From Billgrantia kenyensis (lineage in GTDB: Bacteria > Pseudomonadota > Gammaproteobacteria > Pseudomonadales > Halomonadaceae): a stretch of 64,000 bases of DNA. Within the stretch, counting starts at the first letter, position 1, and each line of letters opens with the position of its first letter. The notes under the pieces are model-generated. The model searched no databases. It worked only from the letters and a program-made list of their open reading frames with translations, and was not told the DNA's origin. A program made the translations under genes and the position numbers. Location: positions 1 to 64,000 of the forward strand of contig NZ_JACEFT010000007.1 of assembly GCF_013697085.1 (NCBI RefSeq), written 5' to 3'. Positions 8,301-17,768 of the stretch are shown in pieces.

Positions 8301-8522
8301 ATGCCGAGTATCGATGTGGTGCTGGACCTCTCTGCCGAGACTTGCCTGGCTCATTACGAGGGAAGGGTAGGGCAGGTCATGGCCTTCAGCCTGGATGGCA
8401 AGCGGGTCGTGTTTCCCGCCGAGGCGCTGCGTCGAGTGGTCGCTCGAGACGGCGTGCATGGCACCTTTCGTCTCGCCTTTACCGCCGAAGGCCGCTTTAT
8501 TTCCATTGTGCGACTCGAATAG
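8301..8522 (+). CDS. DUF2835 family protein
   Basis: This is a 73-residue protein beginning MPSIDVVLDLSAETC. The pattern of an N-terminal beta strand, then CLAHYEGRVGQVMAFSLDGKRVVFPAEALRRVV and a closing GTFRLAF/RFISIVRL pair, matches the small conserved DUF2835 family of gammaproteobacteria as I remember it. The open frame extends further upstream, but the family starts at this methionine, so I use ATG 8301. No obvious strong Shine-Dalgarno precedes it. The biochemical role is unknown. Confidence 0.65.
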   Translation: MPSIDVVLDLSAETCLAHYEGRVGQVMAFSLDGKRVVFPAEALRRVVARDGVHGTFRLAFTAEGRFISIVRLE

Positions 8523-8661
8523 CAGCACGGCAGCCATTCTCCCTGTGCGCTAAAACAGTAAGTTCGAATTGGCGTCTTAATGACCGGATGTTTGCCCAAT
8601 GTCAAACCCAGGTCTCTCGTTACAATGAGCAGGTTCTGATATAACCAAGGCAAGCACGGAT

Positions 8662-9939
8662 ATGCTTCGCTCATCGACCAGCCGCAGCGCGGCCGCTGCA
8701 CAGGGCTCCATCATGCTCTTCAGCAAGACCCAGAAACCCCGCGAGTACCAGAACCGACGCCTGGATGCCTTGGCCGAGCCGCCGGAAGTGGGACATGAAC
8801 TCTTCGTTGGCCTGAGCGCCCTGCGCGACACCCTCAGCAGTCGTCATCACAGCCGTGATTTCGTCTTTGCCCACGCCCGTTACCTGCGCAGTCGGGTGCT
8901 GGCCCTGGGGCTGATCTTTGCGCTGCTCTCGCCGCTGTGGATCGTGGTCGACTCGCTGGTGCTGCCTGCCGAGCTGCTGCGCTACACCCTGGTGGGCCGG
9001 GTCGTATTGATGCTGGGTCTGGTAGGCGTTCTGCTATTGGCCTACCTCAACCAGGAGCGGATACGGCGGATCCGCTTCAGCGCCGGCATGCTTCTGGCGC
9101 TACCGGCAAGCTTCTATCTGCTGGTACTGCTCATGCTTCCGTCGGAACATGTGCCGAACCTGGTGGGCTACGGCTTCATTCCTTTCCTGCTGGTCGCCGC
9201 CCTCAGTGTCTTTCCTTTTACGCTGCTGGAGTCGCTCCTGGCCGGCCTGGCGATGCTGGCACTGCTGGCCTTTGCCCAGATGATAGACGGCAGTTGGATG
9301 ACCGGGCGAGGCATGGAAAGTCTTTGGCTGTTGGCCAGCCTGCTGCTGGTATCGCTGGCGGCCAACCACTTCCAGCTCAGCCTGCTGCTGCGGCTCTACC
9401 GCCAGGCGACTCACGACCCCTTGACCGGACTCTTCAATCGCGGCGCGCTGGAAGTGCACCTGGCCAAGGTCCAGGCCTGGCAGCGGGAGACGGAAGGCGA
9501 GGCCGGGCTGACCGGCTCAGTGCCTTGTTCGGTATTGATGCTCGATCTCGACCACTTCAAGGGGATCAACGACAGCTACGGTCACTCCGTCGGCGACAGG
9601 GTGCTGTGCCAATTTGCCGAGCTGTTGGTCAGTCAGACGCGCCGGCATGATTGCGTGGCGCGCTATGGCGGCGAGGAGTTCGTCATCATTCTTGTCGGCA
9701 GCGGCCAGGCCAGGGCCATGGAAGTGGCCGAACGGATTCGCTATGCCGTGGAGAAAAGCGAATTCACCGATCACGACGGCAGAGTCATCGCCGTGACCGC
9801 CAGCATCGGCGTGACCCGCCTGCAGCAGGATGAGCCGCCCCAGGCTTCACTCAGGCGCGCCGATGAGGCGCTTTATCGGGCCAAGAAGGAAGGGCGCAAT
9901 CAGGTCGCGCCTGCCCTGGAACCGCCCGGTGACATCTAG
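8662..9939 (+). CDS. Membrane-bound diguanylate cyclase (GGDEF domain)
   Basis: This 425-residue enzyme should make c-di-GMP from two GTP. The N-terminal half holds about five or six transmembrane helices between residues 70 and 245, a membrane sensor of MASE-like appearance. The C-terminal GGDEF domain follows (residues about 260-415), starting with DPLTGLFNRGALE. The active site reads RYGGEEF near residue 334, so the signature is intact. RRHD lies five residues before it, the spacing of the RxxD product-inhibition site. The start at 8662 is uncertain; an internal ATG at 8713 (MLFSKTQK) would leave all domains complete. It precedes two further c-di-GMP genes on the same strand. Confidence 0.85.
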   Translation: MLRSSTSRSAAAAQGSIMLFSKTQKPREYQNRRLDALAEPPEVGHELFVGLSALRDTLSSRHHSRDFVFAHARYLRSRVLALGLIFALLSPLWIVVDSLVLPAELLRYTLVGRVVLMLGLVGVLLLAYLNQERIRRIRFSAGMLLALPASFYLLVLLMLPSEHVPNLVGYGFIPFLLVAALSVFPFTLLESLLAGLAMLALLAFAQMIDGSWMTGRGMESLWLLASLLLVSLAANHFQLSLLLRLYRQATHDPLTGLFNRGALEVHLAKVQAWQRETEGEAGLTGSVPCSVLMLDLDHFKGINDSYGHSVGDRVLCQFAELLVSQTRRHDCVARYGGEEFVIILVGSGQARAMEVAERIRYAVEKSEFTDHDGRVIAVTASIGVTRLQQDEPPQASLRRADEALYRAKKEGRNQVAPALEPPGDI

Positions 9940-9944
9940 CCCCC

Positions 9945-9971
9945 TCAAGTCTTGCAAGCTTCTGCCGATAA
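9945..9971 (+). promoter_or_regulatory. Sigma-28 (FliA) promoter upstream of the GAF-PAS-GGDEF-EAL gene
   Basis: TCAA (9945-9948), a 15-base spacer and GCCGATAA (9964-9971) match the flagellar sigma-28 consensus exactly at the -10. Its position 43 bases before the start codon puts the following c-di-GMP enzyme in the late flagellar regulon. Confidence 0.75.
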
Positions 9972-10013
9972 GGAGTCCTGAAGGACTCAGGGAACTTTGC
10001 GAGCGAGGAGTCA

Positions 10014-13000
10014 ATGCCCAACAATTCTCAGCAGGTGGCGCTGCACACCTGGCTGGTGCTCGTGCCGGTGCTGCTGCTGGTCATGGGTCTTGTCAACGGC
10101 CTGGCCAGCTGGCAGCTGCCCGTGGATTGGCAGCCGGCCTGGGTCAGCCTGCCGATCATGCTGCTGGTAGGCAGCGGCCTGCTCGCCACCCTCAAGGGGC
10201 GGGTGGTGATTGCTCAGGCCTGTGGCATCGCGCTGCTGCCCGTCGGGCTTCTGGCCCCCTTCATGGGGTGGCTGCCTGCCGATGTCGGAGGCCTTCCGTT
10301 GCCTCGCCCTGCACTTACACCGGCAACCAGTATCGCCTTGCTGATCGGTTCGGCCTGCCTGATGGCTGGGCTAGCCACACCACGAGCGCGTCTGCTCTGG
10401 TGGGTCGGTGGCGTTGGCATCTGTGTCGTCGCCGCTGTGAGTACCCTGGCTGGCTTGCGTCCCGACCTGCTGTCGGCAAGTCCTTGGGGGGCTGCCTTCG
10501 CCACGCCTTTTACTGCACTTCCAGCCCTGCTTTGCGGTACCGCCATGGTCTTGATGGCACGCCATCCGGCTGTGACGCCAGTCATGGGGCGTCCCGTCAT
10601 GCTGGCTTTGATGGTCGGCGTTCTGTCGAGCGGACTCGCCTGGTATGCGTTGACCTGGCAGCAGTACGATGCCCGCCAGCAGCATGCGACCGAGCTGCTC
10701 TACAGCTTCAAGACCAAGGCAGAACGAGTCGCGTTGGACCAGCAGCGCGAGATCCAGCGTATGGCGGTGCGCTGGGCGGAATTCGGTGGATTGCCGCCGA
10801 CGGAATATCGGCGGATCGAAGCCGACACCACCTTTCAGGACATGGCCAGCCTCACCTCGCTGTACTGGCAGGCAGAGGAGCTCGAGCAGTTCAGCTGGGG
10901 CCGTGAGAGGGCCGAAGACTTTCAGATGCTGAACTGGCTGGAGCAGCACGACTGGCTGCTGGACTGGCTGGCGGTGGGCGGCTCCTACCCGCGCTGGGTG
11001 CTGCCAGACAGCGACCGGCCCGAGCTGGCCATGGTGTCGGTACCCTTGCCTCGGCCGGCCGAGGGGCGGCTGGTCGCGGTGCTCGACCTGGCTCGTCTGT
11101 TCCGGCAGGAGGTCGACGCGCTCATTACCCCGCTCGAGCTCTCCGTAGCTCGCCGGGGGAGCATGATGGTGGCCAATCACGTCGCCAGCGAGCAGGCGGG
11201 TGTAGAGCTCCAGCAAGGCCTCGTCGTGCTGCCTGGTGGGGAGACGGTTAGCGTTCAGGTGCGAGGCGAGGGGCCGCTGGCCGCTTCCAGTCTGGTGGGG
11301 TTGATGCCGCTTGCCGTGGCCGTGGGAGGGCTTCTGCTGAGCTACCTGCTGGCCTTCAGCCTGGCCATGACGGCCCTGAGCCGGCGTCGATCCCTGGCCC
11401 TTGCGCGTGCCCAGCGCCACCTGCGAGCTCAGCAGCGGGTGCAAACCCTGATTGCGCGGGACCAGCCGCTCGAAGAGACGCTCAGGGTCATCTGCCGCAT
11501 CGTGGAAACCCAGGTGCCGGGCGGGATGGCGTCCATCATGCTGTGCGATGAGCCTCAGCTGACGCTGGATCGCATTTTCAGCCTCAAGCTGCCGCAAGCC
11601 TACCAAGATGCCGTCAAGGGGGTGGCGATTGGTCCGAGAAATGGCGCCTGCGGCCGTGCGGCCCATACGCGTGATCTGGTGGTATGCCGGGAGATTGCCA
11701 GCGACCCCGCCTGGCGTGGCTATCATGAGATTGCCGAGCGTCATGGCCTCAGGGCCTGCTGGTCTTTTCCGGTGATTGGCAGCGACAATCAGCTACTGGG
11801 TACCTTCGCCATCTATTACCCTCGACCGAGCGAGCCGGCACGAAGCGATCGTCGTCGCGTGCTGGAGGCCGCCGAGCTGGTATCGTTGGCGGTGGAACGG
11901 GAGCGCAACCGCCAGGCGTTGCAAGAGAGTGAGCAGAGGTATCGCTCGCTGTTCACCTACCATCCCGATGCGGTGTTTTCCCTGGATCTCGAGGGTGTGT
12001 TCACCTCGGCCAATACCGCCTGCAGCCAGCTCACCGGGCTGGCACACGAGACGCTGATCGGGACGCACTACTCGATGCTGGTGCCGGTGGAGGAGCGGGA
12101 GCGCATCAGCTCGCTTTATCGAGAGGGCAGCAAGGGCAAGGCCTTTCGTTATGAGCTCTCCATTCGAGACCATGAGGGGCGTGGCGTCCATCTCGATGTG
12201 ACCAACCTGCCGATCGTCGTCAACGACCGGGTCACCGGCTTCTATGGCATAGCCAAGGACATGACCGAGAAGCATCGCCGAGATACCGAGCTGCGCTTGT
12301 TGCAGCGAAGCGTCGAGGCCAGCATCAACGGTATCGTTATCGCGGACGCGGGTCAGGACGACTTGCCGGTCGTCTACGTCAACGAGGCCTTCGAGCGCAT
12401 CACGGGCTATCAGCGTGAAGAGGTCATCGGCCACAACTGCCGTTTCCTGCAGGGTGGTGAGACCGATGGCGAGGCCGTGAAGCAGATGGAAAGGGCGATG
12501 GCCGAGCAGCGCGACGTGGCCGTCACCCTGTGCAACTATCGCAAGGACGGCACGCCCTTCTGGAACAATCTCTACCTGGCACCGGTACGAGACGGCGATA
12601 ACAGCGTGACCCACTATGTGGGAATCCTGCACGATATTTCCGAACGCAAGGCCTACGAGGCCAAGCTCTCGTTCCACGCCAGCCACGACGCCCTGACGGG
12701 GCTGGCCAATCGAAACCTGTTCGAGGATCACCTGCAGCACGATGTCATGCTGGCCAGGCGTCACGGTCGTCACCTGGCGGTGCTGTTCGTCGATCTGGAC
12801 GACTTCAAGCCAATCAATGACAGTCTCGGCCACGAAGTGGGTGACCGGGTGCTGATTCTGGTCGCCCAGCGGCTGGCGGAGCAGCTGGATCCGGGAGATA
12901 CGCTGGCGCGGTTCGGCAGTGACGAATACGTCATCCTGCTGCCGGAGCTGAAGCGCGAGGAGGATGCCATTCGCCTGGTCGAGCACCTGCTCGGCTGCAT

Positions 13001-13997
13001 CCGCCGTCCTTTCCGGGTCGGGGAGCATGAGCTCTACATCGGCGCCAGCGTGGGCATCGCTTTCCTTCAGCAGGAGCTGGAGAATCCCGTGGAGCTGATT
13101 CAGCAGGCCGACATGGCCATGTACCGCGCCAAGCAGAAAGGGCGCAACGCCTGGGAATGCTTCACCAATGACATCAACGATGAGGTGCGCGCGCGCATGG
13201 CGCTGCGCAACGATCTGCAGGAGGCCATCGAAGCCGAGAACTTCGAGCTTCACTACCAGCCCCTCATCGATGCCCGGAACGATAGTGTCGTGGGATTCGA
13301 GGCCCTGGTGCGCTGGAAGCATCCGGTCAAGGGATACCTCTCCCCCGGGCTATTCATCCCGCTGGCCGAAGACACCGGTCAGATCGGCCCCATCAGCGAG
13401 TGGGTACTGCGCCAGGCCTGTCGCGACATGTGTCTGCTGGCGGCACAAGGGTTTGGCCACTATCGCGTCTCGGTCAATCTCTCCCCCTTGCAGTTCCGCC
13501 GCCCCAATTTCCTGGTCAACCTGCAGCAGGCCCTGCTGGAGACCGGGCTGTCTCCCGAGTGGCTGGAGCTGGAGCTGACCGAGGGTATTCTGATGGCCGA
13601 TACCGCCGCGGCCGTCGATACCCTGCACCGCCTGCGCGACATGGGGGTGGAGGTGTCCATCGATGATTTCGGCACCGGTTTTTCCAGCCTCAGCTACCTC
13701 AAGCAGCTGCCGATCGGCAAGATCAAGATCGACCGCAGTTTCGTGCGCGATATCGCTACCAGCCGTCACGACGGTGCGATCGTCCAGGGCATCATTTCCA
13801 TGGCGCACCACCTTGGCCTGGCCGTGGTCGCCGAAGGGATTGAAGAGACCGAGCAGCGTGACTTCCTCGCCGCGCATGGCTGCGACGTGTTCCAGGGCTT
13901 CCTGTTTGCCCGGCCGATGCCGCTGGACAAGTTGCAGGCTTACCTGCGCAAGCCCAAGGCAGTGGCACAGGTCTCGTCATTGCCGATCGACAGGTAG
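10014..13997 (+). CDS. Large membrane c-di-GMP protein: GAF-PAS-PAS-GGDEF-EAL
   Basis: This 1327-residue protein starts with a membrane region of roughly seven hydrophobic helices (residues 10-220) and an extracytoplasmic stretch closed by a helix near residue 435. Then come GAF (about 475-635), two PAS domains (about 645-765 and 770-890; the second has NCRFLQGG as in LOV-like PAS domains), GGDEF (about 895-1060) and EAL (about 1070-1315). The GGDEF site reads RFGSDEY, a degenerate signature, so cyclase activity is doubtful. The EAL domain keeps FEALVRW, ELTEG, DDFGTGFSSLSYL and KIDRSFV, so it should hydrolyse c-di-GMP. A sigma-28 promoter lies 43 bases upstream. The most likely role is lowering c-di-GMP when flagella are being built, in response to small-molecule, redox or light cues; the cue is unknown. 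Confidence 0.85.
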   Translation: MPNNSQQVALHTWLVLVPVLLLVMGLVNGLASWQLPVDWQPAWVSLPIMLLVGSGLLATLKGRVVIAQACGIALLPVGLLAPFMGWLPADVGGLPLPRPALTPATSIALLIGSACLMAGLATPRARLLWWVGGVGICVVAAVSTLAGLRPDLLSASPWGAAFATPFTALPALLCGTAMVLMARHPAVTPVMGRPVMLALMVGVLSSGLAWYALTWQQYDARQQHATELLYSFKTKAERVALDQQREIQRMAVRWAEFGGLPPTEYRRIEADTTFQDMASLTSLYWQAEELEQFSWGRERAEDFQMLNWLEQHDWLLDWLAVGGSYPRWVLPDSDRPELAMVSVPLPRPAEGRLVAVLDLARLFRQEVDALITPLELSVARRGSMMVANHVASEQAGVELQQGLVVLPGGETVSVQVRGEGPLAASSLVGLMPLAVAVGGLLLSYLLAFSLAMTALSRRRSLALARAQRHLRAQQRVQTLIARDQPLEETLRVICRIVETQVPGGMASIMLCDEPQLTLDRIFSLKLPQAYQDAVKGVAIGPRNGACGRAAHTRDLVVCREIASDPAWRGYHEIAERHGLRACWSFPVIGSDNQLLGTFAIYYPRPSEPARSDRRRVLEAAELVSLAVERERNRQALQESEQRYRSLFTYHPDAVFSLDLEGVFTSANTACSQLTGLAHETLIGTHYSMLVPVEERERISSLYREGSKGKAFRYELSIRDHEGRGVHLDVTNLPIVVNDRVTGFYGIAKDMTEKHRRDTELRLLQRSVEASINGIVIADAGQDDLPVVYVNEAFERITGYQREEVIGHNCRFLQGGETDGEAVKQMERAMAEQRDVAVTLCNYRKDGTPFWNNLYLAPVRDGDNSVTHYVGILHDISERKAYEAKLSFHASHDALTGLANRNLFEDHLQHDVMLARRHGRHLAVLFVDLDDFKPINDSLGHEVGDRVLILVAQRLAEQLDPGDTLARFGSDEYVILLPELKREEDAIRLVEHLLGCIRRPFRVGEHELYIGASVGIAFLQQELENPVELIQQADMAMYRAKQKGRNAWECFTNDINDEVRARMALRNDLQEAIEAENFELHYQPLIDARNDSVVGFEALVRWKHPVKGYLSPGLFIPLAEDTGQIGPISEWVLRQACRDMCLLAAQGFGHYRVSVNLSPLQFRRPNFLVNLQQALLETGLSPEWLELELTEGILMADTAAAVDTLHRLRDMGVEVSIDDFGTGFSSLSYLKQLPIGKIKIDRSFVRDIATSRHDGAIVQGIISMAHHLGLAVVAEGIEETEQRDFLAAHGCDVFQGFLFARPMPLDKLQAYLRKPKAVAQVSSLPIDR

Positions 13998-14063
13998 CCA
14001 GGGCAACGACGCAGCCAGGCAGGACGAAAACGATAAACGACATGATGGTGTGGAGAAGCGAGG

Positions 14064-15755
14064 ATGGGGCAGGTTCAGGATGAATTCATTCGGGTGGGAA
14101 GTCCGAGCGAGATCGAGGTGCTGCTGGACAAGCTGATCCAGCCCGGCGGTGCGTCATTATTGCTCGACAGGCCCGACAGCACGCCCTTGCCGGTGGTTGT
14201 CATGGAGCAGGCGCCGCCCGAATCGATGCTTCTCGACATTACCGCGGTGCGCGAGATCGCCGGTGAGCTGAAGCGCGGGGCCGGCTTTCGCCTGCTGGGT
14301 CAGGTGCAGGGCAAGATGATTCGCACGCCTACCCTGAAATCCCTGCAGGTGGACTCCCTGCAAGGGCGGTTGCAGTGTCGCTGCGATTATCCCCACTATC
14401 TTGAGGAGCTGCAGCGCCGCGAGGCTTTTCGGGCTCGTCTGCGGCTGGGCATGGAGGTGGGGGCCATCGTGCGCGGGAGTCAAGGCGATGGCGACACCAT
14501 GGTTCAGGGCGATCTGAAGGATCTTTCCCAGCAGGGATGCCAACTGGAGCTGCCCTCTTCCTCCGCCACGCTGCTGGCAGAAGCGGCGCTGGTGGAGATC
14601 GAACTCTGCTTTCCCAATGGCACGCGTTTCACGGTACAGGCCGCTCCGCGGCACAAGGTGGCGGACAGTGACCGCCGGACCCTGCGGGTCGGTTTCCAGT
14701 TGCAGGGCTTGAGCGCCGAGCAGGAGCGCAAGCTGTGGTTCTTCGTACGTGAGATCGAACGCGAGTCGTCCCGCTACGGCGAAGAGGCCGATGTGGGCCG
14801 GCTGCCGTCAATGCTGTTCCAGAGCCAGGCAGCGGGCGCTTCGCCACCCGTGGGAAGGCGCAATCTGCTGAGCTACCCCACGCCCATGACACGCCGCCTG
14901 GCGCGGGTCGCGGGCTACCTGGATGCCCAGTTGCTCGAGCTGCAGCAGGGCGATGAGGTCGATCCCGTACAGCTTTCCCGGCATGCCGACATGCTGCTTC
15001 AGCTGGCCGATGAGGACATCGAGGCGCTGCTGTTCGCGACCCGTTGCCTGGGCCAGGAGCCGGTGCTGGTGCGTCATGGGCTCGGCGTTGCCGTGCATTT
15101 GCTGGCCTTGGCCAGTGCCAGTTCGGTACCCAGGGACGTGCGCAAGGCCTTGGCGGCCAGCGCCATGATCCATGACCTGGGCAAGGGGCTGCTGCCGCCA
15201 GGGGTGATAGCGGGAGCGCTGCTTCGGCCCGAGGAGTACGCCCGGGTCAAGGAGCATGTGGAGCTGCTGATGCAGCGCATGGGGCGCTGCCAGTGGCTTT
15301 CGGACAAGATCATGGTTGCGGTCGTGGCCAGAACCAATGAGCGACTCGACGGCAGTGGCTATCCCGCTGGGGTCGAGAGTGAAGGCCTTTCGGAACTGGC
15401 GCGCATGAGTGCAGTGGTCGACGTGGTGGACGCCATGCGGCGCGACCGCGGCGACCGGCCCGCCTGGCGCATCGATGCGGTTTATCGTCATCTGCTCCAG
15501 TCGCCGCAGCAGTTCGATCCGCGCTGGGTGAAGCGCTACGTGCAGCGCTTCGGACTGCGTCCGGTAGGATCGCTGGTGCGGTTCTCCGGAGGGGCGCTGG
15601 GCTGGATCCAGCGCCTCGACCAGCAGGGCAAGCCCTTCCAGGTGCAGTTGACTGAGGAAATGGCTCCGCCCACGGAAACCATGGGCGAGGTGCTGCGTGG
15701 CGATGTCACCGCGCGGCTGGGGGAGATAGTCGAGGAACTTCCCGTCTCCACATGA
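14064..15755 (+). CDS. YcgR/PilZ-type c-di-GMP receptor fused to a C-terminal HD-GYP-like domain
   Basis: This 563-residue cytoplasmic protein has three parts. Residues about 1-115 look like the YcgR N-terminal flagellar-brake domain. Residues about 115-235 are a PilZ domain with RREAFR (the RxxxR c-di-GMP clamp) and DLSQQG (DxSxxG), both intact. From about residue 270 a helical linker leads into an HD-GYP-like domain: MIHDLGK near residue 368, EHVELL, then NERLDGSGYPAG. The HHE of canonical HD-GYP reads TNE here, so phosphodiesterase activity may be lost or altered. The sigma-28 promoter of fliD starts only 11 bases after its stop. Inference: a c-di-GMP-responsive flagellar brake with an attached HD-GYP module that degrades the ligand or serves as a protein contact. 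Confidence 0.75.
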   Translation: MGQVQDEFIRVGSPSEIEVLLDKLIQPGGASLLLDRPDSTPLPVVVMEQAPPESMLLDITAVREIAGELKRGAGFRLLGQVQGKMIRTPTLKSLQVDSLQGRLQCRCDYPHYLEELQRREAFRARLRLGMEVGAIVRGSQGDGDTMVQGDLKDLSQQGCQLELPSSSATLLAEAALVEIELCFPNGTRFTVQAAPRHKVADSDRRTLRVGFQLQGLSAEQERKLWFFVREIERESSRYGEEADVGRLPSMLFQSQAAGASPPVGRRNLLSYPTPMTRRLARVAGYLDAQLLELQQGDEVDPVQLSRHADMLLQLADEDIEALLFATRCLGQEPVLVRHGLGVAVHLLALASASSVPRDVRKALAASAMIHDLGKGLLPPGVIAGALLRPEEYARVKEHVELLMQRMGRCQWLSDKIMVAVVARTNERLDGSGYPAGVESEGLSELARMSAVVDVVDAMRRDRGDRPAWRIDAVYRHLLQSPQQFDPRWVKRYVQRFGLRPVGSLVRFSGGALGWIQRLDQQGKPFQVQLTEEMAPPTETMGEVLRGDVTARLGEIVEELPVST

Positions 15756-15765
15756 TCGGCAGGCC

Positions 15766-15792
15766 TAAAGTCGGCCCGTTGTTGGCCGATAA
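15766..15792 (+). promoter_or_regulatory. Sigma-28 (FliA) promoter of the fliD-fliS-fliT-fliK operon
   Basis: TAAA (15766-15769), exactly 15 bases, then GCCGATAA (15785-15792) is a perfect match to the enterobacterial FliA consensus. It is 87 bases before fliD. Confidence 0.85.
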
Positions 15793-15878
15793 AGGGAAAT
15801 ACCCCCTTGATCGCGGGCTTTTCACCGGAACCCTTGGCGCAAAGCCTGCCACACTAGCAGCACGAAAAAGGAAGCGTC

Positions 15879-17279
15879 ATGGCAACGATAAGTTCACTTG
15901 GCATCGGTTCCGGGCTGGATCTCAATGGGCTGCTCGATCAGCTCAATGCGGCAGAGCGCAAGAAACTCGAGCCGATCAAGCTGCAGCAGCAAAGTCACCA
16001 GGCCAAGATCTCGGCCTATGGCAAGCTGCAGGGCGCGCTGACCAAGCTGCAGGAAGCAGCCGCCAAGCTCAACGACCCGAAGTTCTTCCAGAATGTATCG
16101 AGCAACGTCAATGGCAGTGGCATCAAGGCGGCAGCCAGGTCCGACGCTCCGCCGGGTCGCTATAGTGTTGAGGTGAGTCATCTGGCTCGGGCGCAGAGTA
16201 TCGCGACCGTGGGCTTCGCCGAAGATGCCAAGTTCGGCGGCCAGCTGACGATGACGGTGGGCGTGGGTGACAAGGCCAAGGAGCTGTCGATCAACGTCAA
16301 GGAAGGCAGCTCGCTTACCGAGCTGCGTAATGCCATCAATGCGGAGAACAGCGGTGTCACGGCCTCTATCGTCAACGATGGCGATCCCGATTCACCGTTT
16401 CGTCTGGTATTGACCAGCAGCGAAACCGGTACCCAGGCTGCCATTCAGGCGCTTTCCCTGGAGGGAGAGAACGAACTCAGCTTCCAGCTTGGTGCCGGGG
16501 AGGGGGAAAGCAATACCGGCTCGATGACGCAGACCGTGGCGGCAGAGAATGCTCAACTCGTGGTCAACGGCATCGAGATAACGAGCCAGACCAATCGGGT
16601 GGAAGGGGCGATCCAGGGTGTGACACTCGACCTGGAGGAAAAAACCGCCGAGGGTGGCAGTGTCACCGTGGTGGTCGAGCGCAACACGCTGGCGATACGC
16701 GAGGCAGTGAGCGGCTTCGTCAATGCCTACAACGACCTGCGCAAGAACATCAGCGAGATGACGCGCTTCAATGCCGACACCGGGGCGGCTGGCGAGTTGC
16801 TGGGCGACAGCGCATTGCGCACCGTGGAGTCGCGCCTGCGCGGCGTGCTCGGCGGTGGGGTAGGAGAGGGTGAGTTTCGCATGCTCTCCGATATCGGCAT
16901 CAGCCTGCAGCGCGACGGTACGCTCAAGCTCGACGAGGCGAAGATGAGCGGGATCGTGGCCGAAGACCCCCAGGCCTTGGCGGCGTTTTTTTCCGGTAAT
17001 GACAAGGCGGGCGGTCTGGCCGGCAAGCTCGGTGAGACGTTGGATCAGGTACTGCAAGACCGTGGCCTGCTGGACAATGCCAAGCGTGGCCTGGAAGCGC
17101 GCATCGATGGGCTCAAGGATCGCTATGAGCGTATGGAGCGCAGCATCGAGCAGACCATCCAGCGCTACCGCGTTCAGTTCGGCCAGCTCGATGCGATGAT
17201 CGCCAGCATGAACCAGGTGAGCGATTACCTGTTCCAGCAGTTCGATATGATGAATGCCCAGCTTGGGCGCAAGAGATGA
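15879..17279 (+). CDS. fliD: Flagellar hook-associated protein 2 / filament cap (FliD)
   Basis: This 466-residue protein forms the cap at the filament tip that folds incoming flagellin. The N-terminal FliD domain opens with ISSLGIGSGLDLNGLLDQL, the standard family start, and the C-terminal domain ends in a coiled coil (about residues 400-455) finishing YLFQQFDMMNAQLGRKR. The length is typical. It has no Sec signal, as expected for a type III export substrate. The gene follows a perfect sigma-28 promoter and heads the fliDSTK operon. fliC is not in the window. Confidence 0.93.
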   Translation: MATISSLGIGSGLDLNGLLDQLNAAERKKLEPIKLQQQSHQAKISAYGKLQGALTKLQEAAAKLNDPKFFQNVSSNVNGSGIKAAARSDAPPGRYSVEVSHLARAQSIATVGFAEDAKFGGQLTMTVGVGDKAKELSINVKEGSSLTELRNAINAENSGVTASIVNDGDPDSPFRLVLTSSETGTQAAIQALSLEGENELSFQLGAGEGESNTGSMTQTVAAENAQLVVNGIEITSQTNRVEGAIQGVTLDLEEKTAEGGSVTVVVERNTLAIREAVSGFVNAYNDLRKNISEMTRFNADTGAAGELLGDSALRTVESRLRGVLGGGVGEGEFRMLSDIGISLQRDGTLKLDEAKMSGIVAEDPQALAAFFSGNDKAGGLAGKLGETLDQVLQDRGLLDNAKRGLEARIDGLKDRYERMERSIEQTIQRYRVQFGQLDAMIASMNQVSDYLFQQFDMMNAQLGRKR

Positions 17280-17348
17280 CGGCTCCTTCGGTGATGCCGA
17301 GGTGAGGCCGATGTAACGAAGGTCATGCCACCACAGGAGAATTACGCC

Positions 17349-17768
17349 ATGACTGTCACGCGAGGAGCAGCCGCTTACGGCCGTGGCGCCGGAGCCTATG
17401 CCAGGGTCGGCGTGGAGAGTGGGGTCATGTCGGCTTCGCCGCACCAACTGATCGTGATGCTGTTCGACGGTGCTCAGGGCGCCATCCGCGCAGCGCGCAT
17501 CCATATGCAGTCGGGGAACACTGCCGAGAAGGGCAAGTCGATTTCCAAGGCGCTGGATATCGTGAATAACGGCCTGCTAGCAGCGCTGGATACCGAGAAG
17601 GGCGGCGAGGTTGCCGAGCGGCTCGGCTCACTTTACGACTATATCTCCCGGTTGCTGCTGGCAGCCAACCTGCACAACGATCAGGAGAGTCTCGATCAGG
17701 CAGAAAAGCTGCTTGACGACATCGCCTCTGCCTGGCGTGAAATCGGCGCCACGGGAGCGCAAGGCTGA
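17349..17768 (+). CDS. fliS: Flagellin export chaperone FliS
   Basis: FliS (139 residues from the chosen start) binds the C terminus of newly made flagellin and keeps it unfolded for export. The family segments are clear: YARVGVESGVMSASPHQLIVMLFDGA at about residues 17-42, then GKSISKALDIVNNGL and a YDYISRLLLAANL helix. I chose ATG 17349 because CAGGAG sits about eight bases upstream; an in-frame ATG at 17325 has no ribosome site. It follows fliD by 69 bases and abuts fliT directly. Confidence 0.92.
   Translation: MTVTRGAAAYGRGAGAYARVGVESGVMSASPHQLIVMLFDGAQGAIRAARIHMQSGNTAEKGKSISKALDIVNNGLLAALDTEKGGEVAERLGSLYDYISRLLLAANLHNDQESLDQAEKLLDDIASAWREIGATGAQG

Noticed and set aside
17288..17314. GCCGATGT upstream of fliS as a sigma-28 promoter
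   Set aside because: The -35 at the right spacing reads TCGG. fliS is already served by the perfect promoter before fliD.
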